Positions 34,857 to 44,580 of a stretch of 64,000 bases of DNA are shown here, in pieces. A program made the translations under genes and the position numbers. How positions within the stretch are numbered: position 1 is the first letter of the stretch; each line of letters opens with the position of its first letter. The notes below the pieces were generated by a model that worked only from the letters and a program-made list of their open reading frames with translations, was not told the DNA's origin and made no database searches. The stretch comes from Grammothele lineata (taxonomy: Eukaryota > Basidiomycota > Agaricomycetes > Polyporales > Polyporaceae), in contig NDFF03000320.1 of assembly GCA_002150815.3 (NCBI GenBank), positions 682,001 to 746,000 on the forward strand, in the 5' to 3' direction.

Positions 34857-37095
34857 CTACCGCACCGCCGCGTTGACCGACGCGTTTCTCCGGTGGCTTG
34901 AGCTCGGCACGGACTGATCGAGACTGTTCTTGTGTGACGACAGTAAGTTGCTCAGCCCTAATCGCCGCGAGTGCGTCGGCGGCGGTGGCGCCGTCGCCGT
35001 TGTCGGTGTCGCGGCGCCCCCACGATCCGTCTCGTCCGTCAGTGAGAGCGAACCCGTGCCTCTGTGGCGCGGATGGTTCGGCGGGGGAGGGGGGAAGCGC
35101 GCGTACTCGCTCGGCGGACCCGTGTACGTCTCCGCGTAGAGCGGACCGCCACTGCCCCCCATGCTGACGCTACCGCCGGTTCCCGCGCGGGCGGGCGGCA
35201 GCGGCCTCGGCGCGGTCGAATTCTGCGTCGGAGTCGGGAGCGCGCCGGACTCGCTTGTGGGGGACGCGAGCGGCGGCGCTGAGGCGATCGCGACACCGTT
35301 CGGCTTGAGCATCGCGGGACTGGTCCCCGAGCGATTGCGCGACGGGTCATGGCTACCACCCGCGCCGCTGCCGCTTGGGGGGATCTGCAGCGGCTGGGGG
35401 CTCGAGCGGAGCTGCGCGGCCGACGCGGATGGGCGGAGGCGCCGACGGGGCGCGACGGAACCGACGGTGACAAGTGAGGAGAGCGCGGAGATGTCGTCCT
35501 GCGGGTGATCCTTGGGGGGTGGGGCGGGCGGCGGCGAGTACGCGGCGGGGTCGGTTGCAGAGGCAGAGGGCCCGTCCGTGGACGCGGTTGTCGCAGAGCC
35601 GGAGCGCTGACGAAGCTTATACTTCTCCATTGCGTCCGCGTCGCGCTCGCGCATCCGCGTCGCGATAGGTGACAGTGCCGAGGCAGGGTTCTGGGCGAGG
35701 TTGGGGAGGAGAGAGGCGGAGTTGGGCTGGGAGATAGGGGAGGAGGTGAAACCGAACGTGCTACTCGTCGAGCTCGCAGATGGTTGGGCAGGAGAATGAG
35801 ATCCTGAGGGCAATGGCGCTGGCCGCCGCGATGGAGATGACCAGAATCTGGACGATGACTGGGTGGGCACGGAGCCATCAAGAATGTCCCCGCTGTTGGA
35901 CGTTGTCGTCGTATGGCTGGTGCCCGAACCGCTTCGCATTCTTGCTGCACCGTTCGCACCGTTCGCCTTAAAGGAGTAGTCTCGGGGTGAGGGCGGGTAC
36001 ACTTGCATATTCCCTCCCCACTCGCTCCCTCTCGCGGCGGCTTGTTGGAACACCTGTTTCCTTGCCTTCTTGTTATTCTCGAATTGTATTCGAGCAGTGT
36101 CCTGAAGGGTGTCTCGTGTGCTTATTCTGGCGGGCAAACATTAGACAGATCCGGTTGCACACGGATTGCCGGAACATACGAGTAGGCGTAGTCGGAAGGT
36201 GTGAACCCTTGGTTATTTCGTGCCGAATACGAGCACCCACGCTCGATCAATAATTGAACAATCTGACCGATATATGTCAGTGGCGCTCCCGTATAAGGCA
36301 TGGTGGCGCAAGAGAACGTACGGTGATATGCCCCCAGGCGCTTGCGCTGGAACAAGATGAGTTCTGGGGGACTCGGGGCGTACGGCAATGTGCTCACTAA
36401 TGCAGCGGGGTGTTTCCCTCGTTGTCGGCGAGGTCGAAGTCGGCGCCAAGATCGCAGAGCATCTGACGGTGGTTGAGGAACCGGTGACAGGGATTTGGAA
36501 TGGACGCCACCACTCACCCGAACGAGCTCCTCATTCCCTTTGGACGCGGCGACGTGCAACGCGGTCTTCCCCTCCAGATTCGCCCAATCGACGATGTCTC
36601 CGTAGCGGTCGATGTCCCCGTAGCGGTCGATGTACATCCTCGCCATGCGGAGGGTCGCGCCGAGGAAGTCCTGCTCAGACGGGCCGTTGGAAGGGGGTAC
36701 TGACGGCGGCGGGCGTGCGCCGGCAAGCAAAATGAGGATCGTGTTGCCCTCGGCATCCTGCCATCGAAACGACGGATTGGCCGCTAGTTCGAATGGTAAG
36801 AGGATGAGTGGGTTTGCGCACCTTGCTGTACTCGTGGTCGTCGTGCCCACTGCTGAGCAGAAACTCAAACGTCTCCTCGTGCCCAAGCACGGCGGCCCAT
36901 GCGAGCGAGGTATACCGCTTGTTGTACGGATCAGGGTTGCGCATGTCTGTCCTCTTGATGAGACGTTTGACGAGAAAGAGATTGTTCTCTGCAGGGCCAC
37001 CCGGGGTAAGCTCGTGGAGGGTGAAGGCGACGGTAAGAGAGATACGCACCTCGTACAGCCCTGCGGAGGCGGGCACTGGCGTCCTTCTCTGCCAT
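34857..37095 (-). CDS. AVO2: Ankyrin-repeat protein resembling TORC2 subunit AVO2
   Basis: Exons 37095-37050, 36988-36822, 36757-36518, 36462-36398, 36346-36322, 36262-36180, 36126-34857 give 631 residues. Ankyrin repeats fill the first 200 residues: SARLRRAVRENNLFLVKRL, NPDPYNKRYTSLAWAAVLGH, FLLSSGHDDHEYSK, GKTALHVAASKGNEELVR, GNTPLHYASAWGHITIVQLL, NNQGFTPSDYAYS. The order of an early basic ankyrin, NPDP and GHDxHE is the pattern I know from yeast Avo2, a non-essential TORC2 subunit. The rest is a long Ser/Pro-rich disordered tail with a basic helix (IQFENNKKARKQVFQQ). Exon 5 is only 25 nt and is required for the repeat to read correctly. An 18-bp tandem duplication doubles IDRYGD. AVO2 identity is inferred; a generic ankyrin protein is the alternative. 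Confidence 0.82.
36593..36628. repeat. 18-bp tandem duplication inside AVO2-like exon 3
   Basis: Two adjacent 18-bp units (36593-36610 and 36611-36628) differ by one base. On the minus strand they encode IDRYGD twice, in the segment joining two ankyrin repeats. The duplication keeps the frame. Confidence 0.85.
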
Positions 37096-37447
37096 GGCGG
37101 GGGTCGCGGGGGCAGCGGACGGCGTGGAGGGGGCGGGTCGGAGGGCGGGGGCGTATAAGTCACAAGCGTAATTCGGCCCTGCACTGCCCAAGCGAGCAAT
37201 AATAAGGAGGTACGATCACGTGCGACGGTCGTCTGTTCGGCATCGTCCCGTCCGACGGTCCACTTACGGCGTCACTTACGGTCGACCGCCAGCAGCCGCC
37301 TCCAGCGTCCTCCGCCCGACCCGCGTCCGCCGCCGGAAGTGGCCGGTGTCGATAATTGCGTAACGCTCCCGCGCCTGCACCGCGACTCCGAGTGCCTGGC
37401 CTCGACGGACGCTCTCGCCTCCTCCTTCCTCTCGCACTCGCCCCGCC
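37096..37447. promoter_or_regulatory. Divergent promoter, AVO2-like / STEEP1, with E-box
   Basis: 352 bases between opposed starts. CACGTG lies at 37217-37222 (in ATCACGTGCG), a bHLH-type E-box. No other named element stands out. Confidence 0.45.
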
Positions 37448-38159
37448 ATGCCCAAGGTCATCTCCCGCTCCGCCGTCTCCTCGTCCACCGACGGTCAGCT
37501 CGCTATCTCGCCGTCCGTCTCGCCCGGGGTCTCACGCACGTCTTATCCATCCTAGCGCGTCCGACCGCATCATCGACAGCAGCCCTCCGCGTCTATTGTG
37601 TGATATTTCCCTCCCCCCTCCCTGCACTAGCTGCTTATTTTTTTGTTCCGAACAGACTGCATCTGCGGCGAGTTTATTGTGCGCCCTCCACCCTACCCCT
37701 CGCTCTCACGATGTCGCTGAACGGAACGCCTGGCTTGACCCTGTAGCTCGTAATTGACAAAAGCCTGCCCACCCTCCCACGGAGACAGACAGATGGCGCG
37801 ACCGTCATCCGCTGCCAGGATATGCAGGACGCCAAGGCGAGGGTTTTCAAACTGAACGCGACAGCCAAGGAGCCAATCCTAGTAGAGCGGTGAGTACCTA
37901 TTTATCCTAGCATGCCCGCTACCCGTTGAATAGCACGTTATCTGGTCCTGCGGAAATCAGAGAGGGCGGGCACGAGAAGCAGTACAGGTTCCACTGTCCA
38001 CGGTGTGCGCTACCGGTCGCCTACCAGTCCACGCCGCCTCCTGTGAAGTCCGGGCCCTTCCTGTACGTGCTCAAAGGCGCCCTCAGCCAGATACAAGGAC
38101 AGGTGCCCCCGGACGCGTTCGAAGACGAGAAGCTCATTTCGGATAGTAACGTCGCTTGA
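37448..38159 (+). CDS. STEEP1/CXorf56 homologue (UPF0428 family)
   Basis: Exons 37448-37493, 37556-37597, 37656-37678, 37747-37889, 37934-38159 give 159 residues. The family N-terminus MPKVISRSAVSSSTD is plain. A Cys-containing strand YYCICGEFILVIDKSLPTLP is built from three exons, two of them very short (42 and 23 nt). The second half shows EKQYRFHCPRCALPVAYQS, two zinc-type CXXC motifs in all. Human STEEP1 helps STING leave the endoplasmic reticulum. Fungi lack that pathway, so the ancestral role must be different and is not known to me. The first donor is GTCAGC and was chosen because it alone keeps the frame with the acceptor at 37555. Confidence 0.85.
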
Positions 38160-39012
38160 TCTCCTCCATGTTTACATGTAACAATGATATGTGGAATGCT
38201 TGCAGAGGTCGGGGCGCGCAGCGCAGTGTCGCATCAGGCCGCTCATGGTCGCCCGTGGCATCAGGACTGGAGCGGATATGGAGGCAATGCTGGTTCGTGT
38301 ATGAGAGCGGGGAATCGACTCGCCAACGTCTATAGAAGCGCTTGGCTTGCGGTGTGTGCTGGCGAGTATCTACGGTGCATGCGGTACCCCCGGTGAGTAG
38401 CAATCCCGAACTCCAATGTCAGCAGTACAATTAGCACAGGAGAATATTGCCCCATCATGACACGGCTTCTGTGAACTTGCGGCATCAAGAGTGTATAGCG
38501 TTGAATGAGAGGGTTCGGGCTGTTGGCCGGCTCAAGTCCGGGAAGCACGAGAACCTCTCGCGCGTGATGAGTCGTGTGTCTGAGTAGTACCGATCGCGAA
38601 CCCTGGGGCTCCAAGTGCAAGAGCGTGTCGGTGGCTGAGACATCCTACGAAGACGGCTCTCCGAGATTCGACGAATCATCCTGTATACAATGTTTAAACT
38701 ACATGCGTATACCATAGTACTGAAGAGGACGGAAGAGAGTTTGAACAGTGTGCACTGAATCACGACTGGCTGATCGGCGAGCACGTTGCGTAATGGAGCG
38801 CGCTGCCTGCGCCCCTCTGAGCGCCTCCCGCGTCTCGCGAGCAGCGTCTGGCACAGTCACGGCAGCAGGCAGCAGCTTGCCTCTCTCGCCGATCGTCGTC
38901 CACCTGCCCGGCGCATGCTTCCTCCTCCCTAGTAACTCCCTATATCCTCCGTGCTTTATCTCCCTCTCGCCGCCCTTGCCAGCGCACACCCCTTTCTCTC
39001 CGCCGCCGCGCC
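38160..39012. other. Intergenic region upstream of the sugar transporter
   Basis: 853 bases with the STEEP1 3' UTR and the transporter promoter. C/T-rich just before 39013. No credible coding exon; open frames at 38699-39364 minus and 38748-39311 plus are mirror frames of the following gene. Confidence 0.5.
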
Positions 39013-41543
39013 ATGACCTTCCCCTCCAACCCCGACGCGGATCCCGATCCCACCTCTCAGATCGCCTGGCCCGCGCGCCAGGGCAAGCCTGCGCGCGATC
39101 AGGACGCGGACGGGCAGCCCAAGACATTCGGCGAGCAGGACCGCAGGGGCAGTCGGTCGTCGACATCGCGGCCGAACGGTGGCGGCAAGCCCGTCCCGTC
39201 CGCGTCCAGCTCGGAGGCAGACGGGAGCGGCGGGAAGAGGAGGATGTCCACTTGGGATCTGTTCTGTCTGAGCATCGCAATGGGTGGCTCGCAGGTCGCG
39301 TGGACGGTTGAGCTTGGGTGAGTGCATGCGCGCGCCGTGGTCGAGACGGGAGGGCACTGACCACTGAATGCTATTAGCTACGGCACGCCGTTCTTGCTCG
39401 ACCTGGGTCTTACCGAGCAGCTCACAAGTTTAGTGTGGCTTGCCGGCCCGATCAGTGGACTTATTGCCCAGCCAGTCATCGGTGAGCATTACTCTGAAGC
39501 TTCGGATTCTGAATTTGATTGTAACATTTGCCCAGGTGCAATCTCGGATGCATCCACATCCAATTATCGCCGTCGCTTCTGGATCGTCTCTTCGACCATC
39601 GTCCTCGTCGTCTCTACACTCACCATCGCGTACTGTCGAGAAATCGCTTCTTTCTTTGTCGATATCTTTGGAAGCGGCGCCGGCAGTTGGGACCCGAAGA
39701 ATAGGAAGACAGTGAGTTATGAATGTACCTGTTACACGACGCCCTACTCATCTGTGCATGCTTTGACTAAGGTGCAAGATACAGCAATTGGCTTTGCCAT
39801 CGTATCTTTTTACTTGCTTGACTTTGCTCTGAACGCGTTACAAGCCTCGTTGCGGAACCTGTTGCTCGATGTCACTCCCCCAGAACAACTCAACGCTGCA
39901 AATGCATGGCATAGCAGGATGCTAAACGCAGGAAACATCGTCGGCTTCGGACTTGGTGAGCAAAGTCCTATAAGAATGCGACGGCCGCCTCATAGATCAT
40001 GCCAGGTTTCCTGCCACTTGCGAGTATGCCCGTCCTTCGGCTTCTGGGGGGATCGCAATTCCGCAAGTTCTGCGTTGTCTGCATGATCATCCTTGCTGCC
40101 ACCGTATGGGTTACATGCTGGACCACGCAAGAACCTGCCCGGGAGAAACGCAGGGTCGAGAAGGGGTACGCTCGATCAAGTACACGCATGCCATACCGTG
40201 TTGACGGCAGACTACAGAAGCAGCATGCGCGAGATCCTGCAGAATATCTGGATCACCATTTGGAACCTCCCTCGGCCGATTCGACGCGTCTGCTACGTTC
40301 AGCTCTTCGCGTTTATGGGCTGGTTCCCCTTCCTCTTCTATTCGTGCGTATTGCCAGTGCCGTGCCGCTACCGTGTTCTGATTGCGGCGCAGGACAACGT
40401 ACATTAGCCAAATCATGGCGTATGAGCTTGGCCGCGAGCCCGACCACGACCTCGCGTCTCGCACTGGTTCCTACGCCATGCTCATTTACAGCATAGGTAT
40501 GTAGCCTTGAAGGTCCGCCGCTGACCTGTCCTGACGGTCCCTCCACTTCTATCCCTCAGTCGCCGTCACTGCGGGCGCGCTCCTGCCACACCTCACCCGG
40601 CGCGATACTGCTTTGCTCCCACATGCCGGCGACGAAGATGTAGACGCCGAGCTCGCCCACCTCCGTTCCCAAGTGCGCGAGTGGCGCGCGGAGGCCGCGG
40701 CCCGCGGAAAGCCCCTGCGGCTCCCGCTCATGCCCTTCCTCCTACGCAACATCTGGACGGGGGCGCTGCTCCTATTCACGTTCCTCACGCTCGCGACCTT
40801 CTTCGTGACGCGCGTCTGGCAGGCCGTCGTCGTCGTCGCGGCGGTAGGCATCTGCTGGGCGATCGCGTGCTGGGCGCCGTTCGCGATCATCATGGAGTTC
40901 CTCAAGGAGGGCGAGGACGGGGCAGAGAGCGCGGTCGAAGCCGGTGGCGGGAGGGAAACGGGAGAGCGCGCCCGGAGGTCGTCACACGGCCGCACGCTAT
41001 CGACGCCGGCACGGCGGGGAAGCCGCCTCGCCAACGGGGAGACGGCGCAGGGCGAGCGAGCGCCGCTCCTCAGGAGGCGGAGGTCGTTTGAGGAGCACGA
41101 TGCGAGCCCGGAGCCTGAAGAGGTGGCCGTTGCGGGCGGCACGATTTTGGGCATTCATAATCTCGCGATCGTCATGCCGCAATTCGTGGTAAGTAGTGGT
41201 ATCGCGCGTATTGGCGATTTGGAGAACGGCGTGCTTACAGTGGAACATAGGTTGCGATTGCATCTAGTCTGATCTTCCGCATCGTGGATGCGGACGCGGA
41301 AGACCCGTCGGGCGACACCGCGTTCTACGGCAAGAACGGCGTCGCCTGGGTCCTGAGGTTCGGCGGAGTTTGCACGCTGGTGAGTCGCAGAGATACTCTC
41401 TTGAAAGCGTGACTTGACCGAACGTGTTGGATATACAGCTCGGTGCCATCGCAGCTCGCATGGTCCCGCCTACGCGCACCGAGAAGGAGATGCGCAGACG
41501 CCTCGCGGAGCTCAAAGTCCTCCAGGAGGAAGGCTCCCCGTGA
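39013..41543 (+). CDS. Sucrose/alpha-glucoside:H+ symporter, GPH/SUT type (MFS)
   Basis: Ten exons: 39013-39317, 39378-39481, 39536-39711, 39772-39955, 40006-40165, 40218-40343, 40393-40496, 40560-41188, 41251-41379, 41439-41543, giving 673 residues. A polar N-terminus of about 80 residues precedes the transporter. The first span is LFCLSIAMGGSQVAWTVELG, the signature of plant SUC and S. pombe Sut1 sucrose/maltose carriers. Then come LVWLAGPISGLIAQPVIGAI and SDASTSNYRRRFW (MFS RXGRR-like loop). The later FAFMGWFPFLFYSTTY and the C-terminal LRFGGVCTLLGAIAARMVPP are also family-like. A hydrophilic loop of about 150 residues lies between the spans at IMEFLKEGEDGAES and GIHNLAIVMPQFV. Plasma-membrane location is expected. 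The exact substrate cannot be told from sequence. Confidence 0.9.
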
Positions 41544-42164
41544 AGCCCGACTAAGCCGCCTGGCCTCTGGAATACTGAAGCGTTGGCATCAGTGATCTAC
41601 CTCGTGTTATCTCTGTGGAATACCATCGTACATCGTCTCTACTGATTCTCTCTGGGCTGGTGATACCTCAAGGACCCTGCTGCCATTTCGACGTCCTCAT
41701 CATGTTGTACATCATTGCTGCCATTTGATCCTCCATCTCGTTATCATCTATGTACATATCACAAGCATCGCGTAATCCCAATCGTCGGCGTCCTTAGTGG
41801 CAAGGAACCTTGCAGGGATCGGGGTGATTGGCGTTGGGCTATCGTCCTCAGCAAAGAATTGGAAGGGAGACGAGGCGGCTGGTAGAATCATTAGTAAGAT
41901 TGGTAGAAGGTCTGGTCCGATAGATCAGGGAAGGCCAGCCTACCTGCTGGGGACCCGAGTTTGTAAAATGCCCGAACTGAAAGTGCTTCGGAACGTAATG
42001 ATCGAAGAGCGGAGACGTTGTGCAAATGTGGAAGCAGTTGAGGGTCGTTTCCCTTCATACAGACAAGTGCAACTTTGGACTGTGTCTCATTGATCCACGA
42101 AATCTCCCAACGAATTTCACTACATGAGTTTCCATGTTGATCTGAAAAGTTTAAGAGATTGAGA
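41544..42164. other. Convergent 3' region between transporter and DPH6
   Basis: 621 bases between two 3' ends. Both 3' UTRs must lie here. No ORF with a plausible protein; the frames at 41797-42208 are on both strands and unsupported. Confidence 0.5.
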
Positions 42165-44334
42165 TCAACAGGTCTTTTCGTCAAGGCACGCACCCTCGCC
42201 TTTGACATAAACGGGTGCTACACTTCGGCGAATCGCGGTGCCGTCATCGTCTTCCAGATCGCACTGACCGGTGTGCACAAGTACCTGTTTCTCAATCAAG
42301 GCACCTTTTGGAAGCTCCGGAACTCCCACGAACAAGACCGGCACGTTATCATCCTGTATAAATGCCATTTAGTCCTAGACGCGACTGGCTGTTGCGAAGA
42401 CTTACGCCTCCGTAGCGAGTGCTCGCCCTTCGAACCGGCACGACATCGACTTTGTTAGTAAGCCAGTATACGACACCTTGTACGTGACCCGTCCATCCAC
42501 CCCCCGAGTTATTTTTCAGGGCCTCAATGATGCGATCAGCATGCTGGAAGGAAAGTGCTGCCTCCATCGCGAGCGAACGAGGCGAAGGAAGTGTGAGACT
42601 GCTCGGGATGAGGCCGATCTGACCAGAAATGAAGACACGTTCTCCTGCCTATCATAATGATAAATGAGAGCGAAGAAATTTATCAATTGTGCGCACACAC
42701 CACGATAGCTTGTGAGTATGGGCCAATATTAGCCGGTGCCCAGTAACTGAGTCCTTGGACGTGTAGTGCTTGACGCTCGGAGGGGTTACTTTCCGTATAC
42801 GCAATGCAGTCCAGCCGGACGCGGATTCCAGGGGGGAGATCTGCGGCGACGCATGCCCGGGCGGGCGGGCTTGTGCCAAAGTAGGTTGCATACACCGCGT
42901 TGACCTGGGCGAATAAATCCATGGAGGAGATGAAGACATTGATGTTAGTGCAGTTGGACAACTTCAGCGAATGTTGAGCAAGAGCGCCTGTGAGGTCGCA
43001 TTTTAGTGAGAGTGCAACCAGATGAAGTGGACATTCAAGGAGGGTGGTACCTGTGAGCATATCAAAGCAATGGCGCACTTCGTCTTCGAGCGACATCTGT
43101 GTGAGCCCACTATAGCCCGACTGAATGTTTGCAATGGCAGCCCAGTTCCCAGACGACTTCGATAATGCAACCGGTGCTATGGGACAGCAAGGGTTTTCAG
43201 ACGGCGCAACAGTAGCATCGGGTTTGAGGCGCTCGGGGCTCTGAGAGATAACTTCAACGAGATCAGGAAATGGTTCCGAAAGCAAAGGAGGCGTGATGAT
43301 TTCGGGGGCGTTGTCCGTGGTTTTAGGCACTAGGGACGCGTTCTTGATGCGTAGGTATGCGACGGTTGCAAAATCGTTGTCTGAGTGTACGACCGTCTCC
43401 GTTTCCTCTCTGTTGGTTTTAAGAAAAATTCGCGGAACTGGGACAAGAAAACTCACAGGTGTAGGCGATACTTGAAGACAGGGCAATCCAGAGTCAATGT
43501 TTCGTATTCACCTCCTTCCCCGCATATGTGCGAGCCGTATAACGCATTCTGTGACAATCGGTCTACAGAAATACACATGTGACTCAGAAAGCTTACCAGT
43601 TTCAACAGAGTGGACTGCATCTGAACTAATGTCTTCCCCAGATGCTTGGTTGTTAGTCCTATGCCTGCAACTTTGATGAGAATGGCGTTCATTCCTCCTT
43701 CAATCATCTCGGCGAGAAGCACTTCTTGGTCTCTCTGCCAAAGGTAGCAGAGAGGGGTGAGCCCTAGGCGACGACACCTATATCGGTTTTAGACCAAGCT
43801 TCTACTCTGCGTAAAGAACACCTACACATGTTCCACGCGGACTCTTTGGTAATTAGACAAGATAGCCCCTACCGACACACCTTGCACGTCGGGATGGTGC
43901 ATCTAGCATAGCTATATCAGATTCAGAACTGAATTGATGAAGAGGATATGCACTTTGACTGCCGTAAGCAACTCATACAAGTCCTCGGTCTCGTCACCGG
44001 CGGTCTCACCACTGGTCGTAGGATCTCGACTGCCGTACTCGCCCCCTTGTTCAACCGCCGCACCTGAGATCACTCTTCTGTAAAGTGGAACGTCGAGTGC
44101 GCGTCCAACGAACTCAATTGCGTCCTGCCCGACAGTTTGATAGAGATACGAATCGAGTTCCTCTGATATGCAGGGGGTCGGATGGAATCATTGTGGAGGC
44201 CTGAGTTGGGTCGAACCTTTGCCTTTTTCTGGACCCAGAGAAGCTGCAGCTACAAGCTCGTGGCCGTTCTTCGCGCAGTGAACGAGGTTGTAGCAACTGT
44301 CTTTCCCGCCGCTGAGCAGGGCGACGTACTTCAT
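42165..44334 (-). CDS. DPH6: Diphthine-ammonia ligase with C-terminal RidA-like domains
   Basis: Nine exons: 44334-44217, 44162-43954, 43902-43826, 43777-43597, 43548-43457, 43409-43051, 42987-42701, 42648-42406, 42353-42165, giving 584 residues. The enzyme amidates diphthine on elongation factor 2, the last step of diphthamide synthesis. The ATP-pyrophosphatase domain starts with MKYVALLSGGKDSCYNLVHC (PP-loop SGGKDS). Further ligase stretches are HPDVQGVSVGAILSNYQRVR, LCYLWQRDQEVLLAEM and SHICGEGGEYETLTLDCPVF. The second half carries two YjgF/RidA-like modules (SSMDLFAQVNAVYATYFGT, NIGPYSQAIVAGERVFISGQ, DDNVPVLFVGVPELPKGA). This fused layout is known from yeast Dph6. DPH6 is divergent from UBA1. 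Confidence 0.93.
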
Positions 44335-44580
44335 CGTGAACTAATAGCGGGAGAACGCGACAAGGGTTGGGTAAACGCGAGAAAGTACGAGGAAGCGACA
44401 ACCGCTGGGACGCGATTAGATTGGGAGCGCGTAGATCGCTTACGTCAGGGTCGCGTGCATGCGCGCGCGCGTCCCCGCCACCGCCCAAGGACGCCAATCC
44501 AATCAGCCTCTCTCTTGCCTCTACCCACCTCTCTCCTCTTCCTCCATCGACTCGTCGACGCACGTCCTTATCCTCTCATC
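44335..44580. promoter_or_regulatory. Divergent promoter DPH6/UBA1: tandem CCAAT boxes and Z-DNA-prone tract
   Basis: 246 bases. Two CCAAT boxes abut (44494-44498 and 44499-44503, CCAATCCAATCAG), the usual site of the HAP/NF-Y complex, on the plus strand 78 bases from the UBA1 ATG. A 21-base alternating purine/pyrimidine run (44452-44472, mostly CG/GC) lies just upstream and could adopt Z-DNA. Both are visible in the sequence. Function is inferred. Confidence 0.55.

Noticed and set aside
35039..35959. 306-residue open frame within the AVO2-like gene
   Set aside because: Arg/Pro/Ser-rich shadow of the exon 34857-36126 in another frame.
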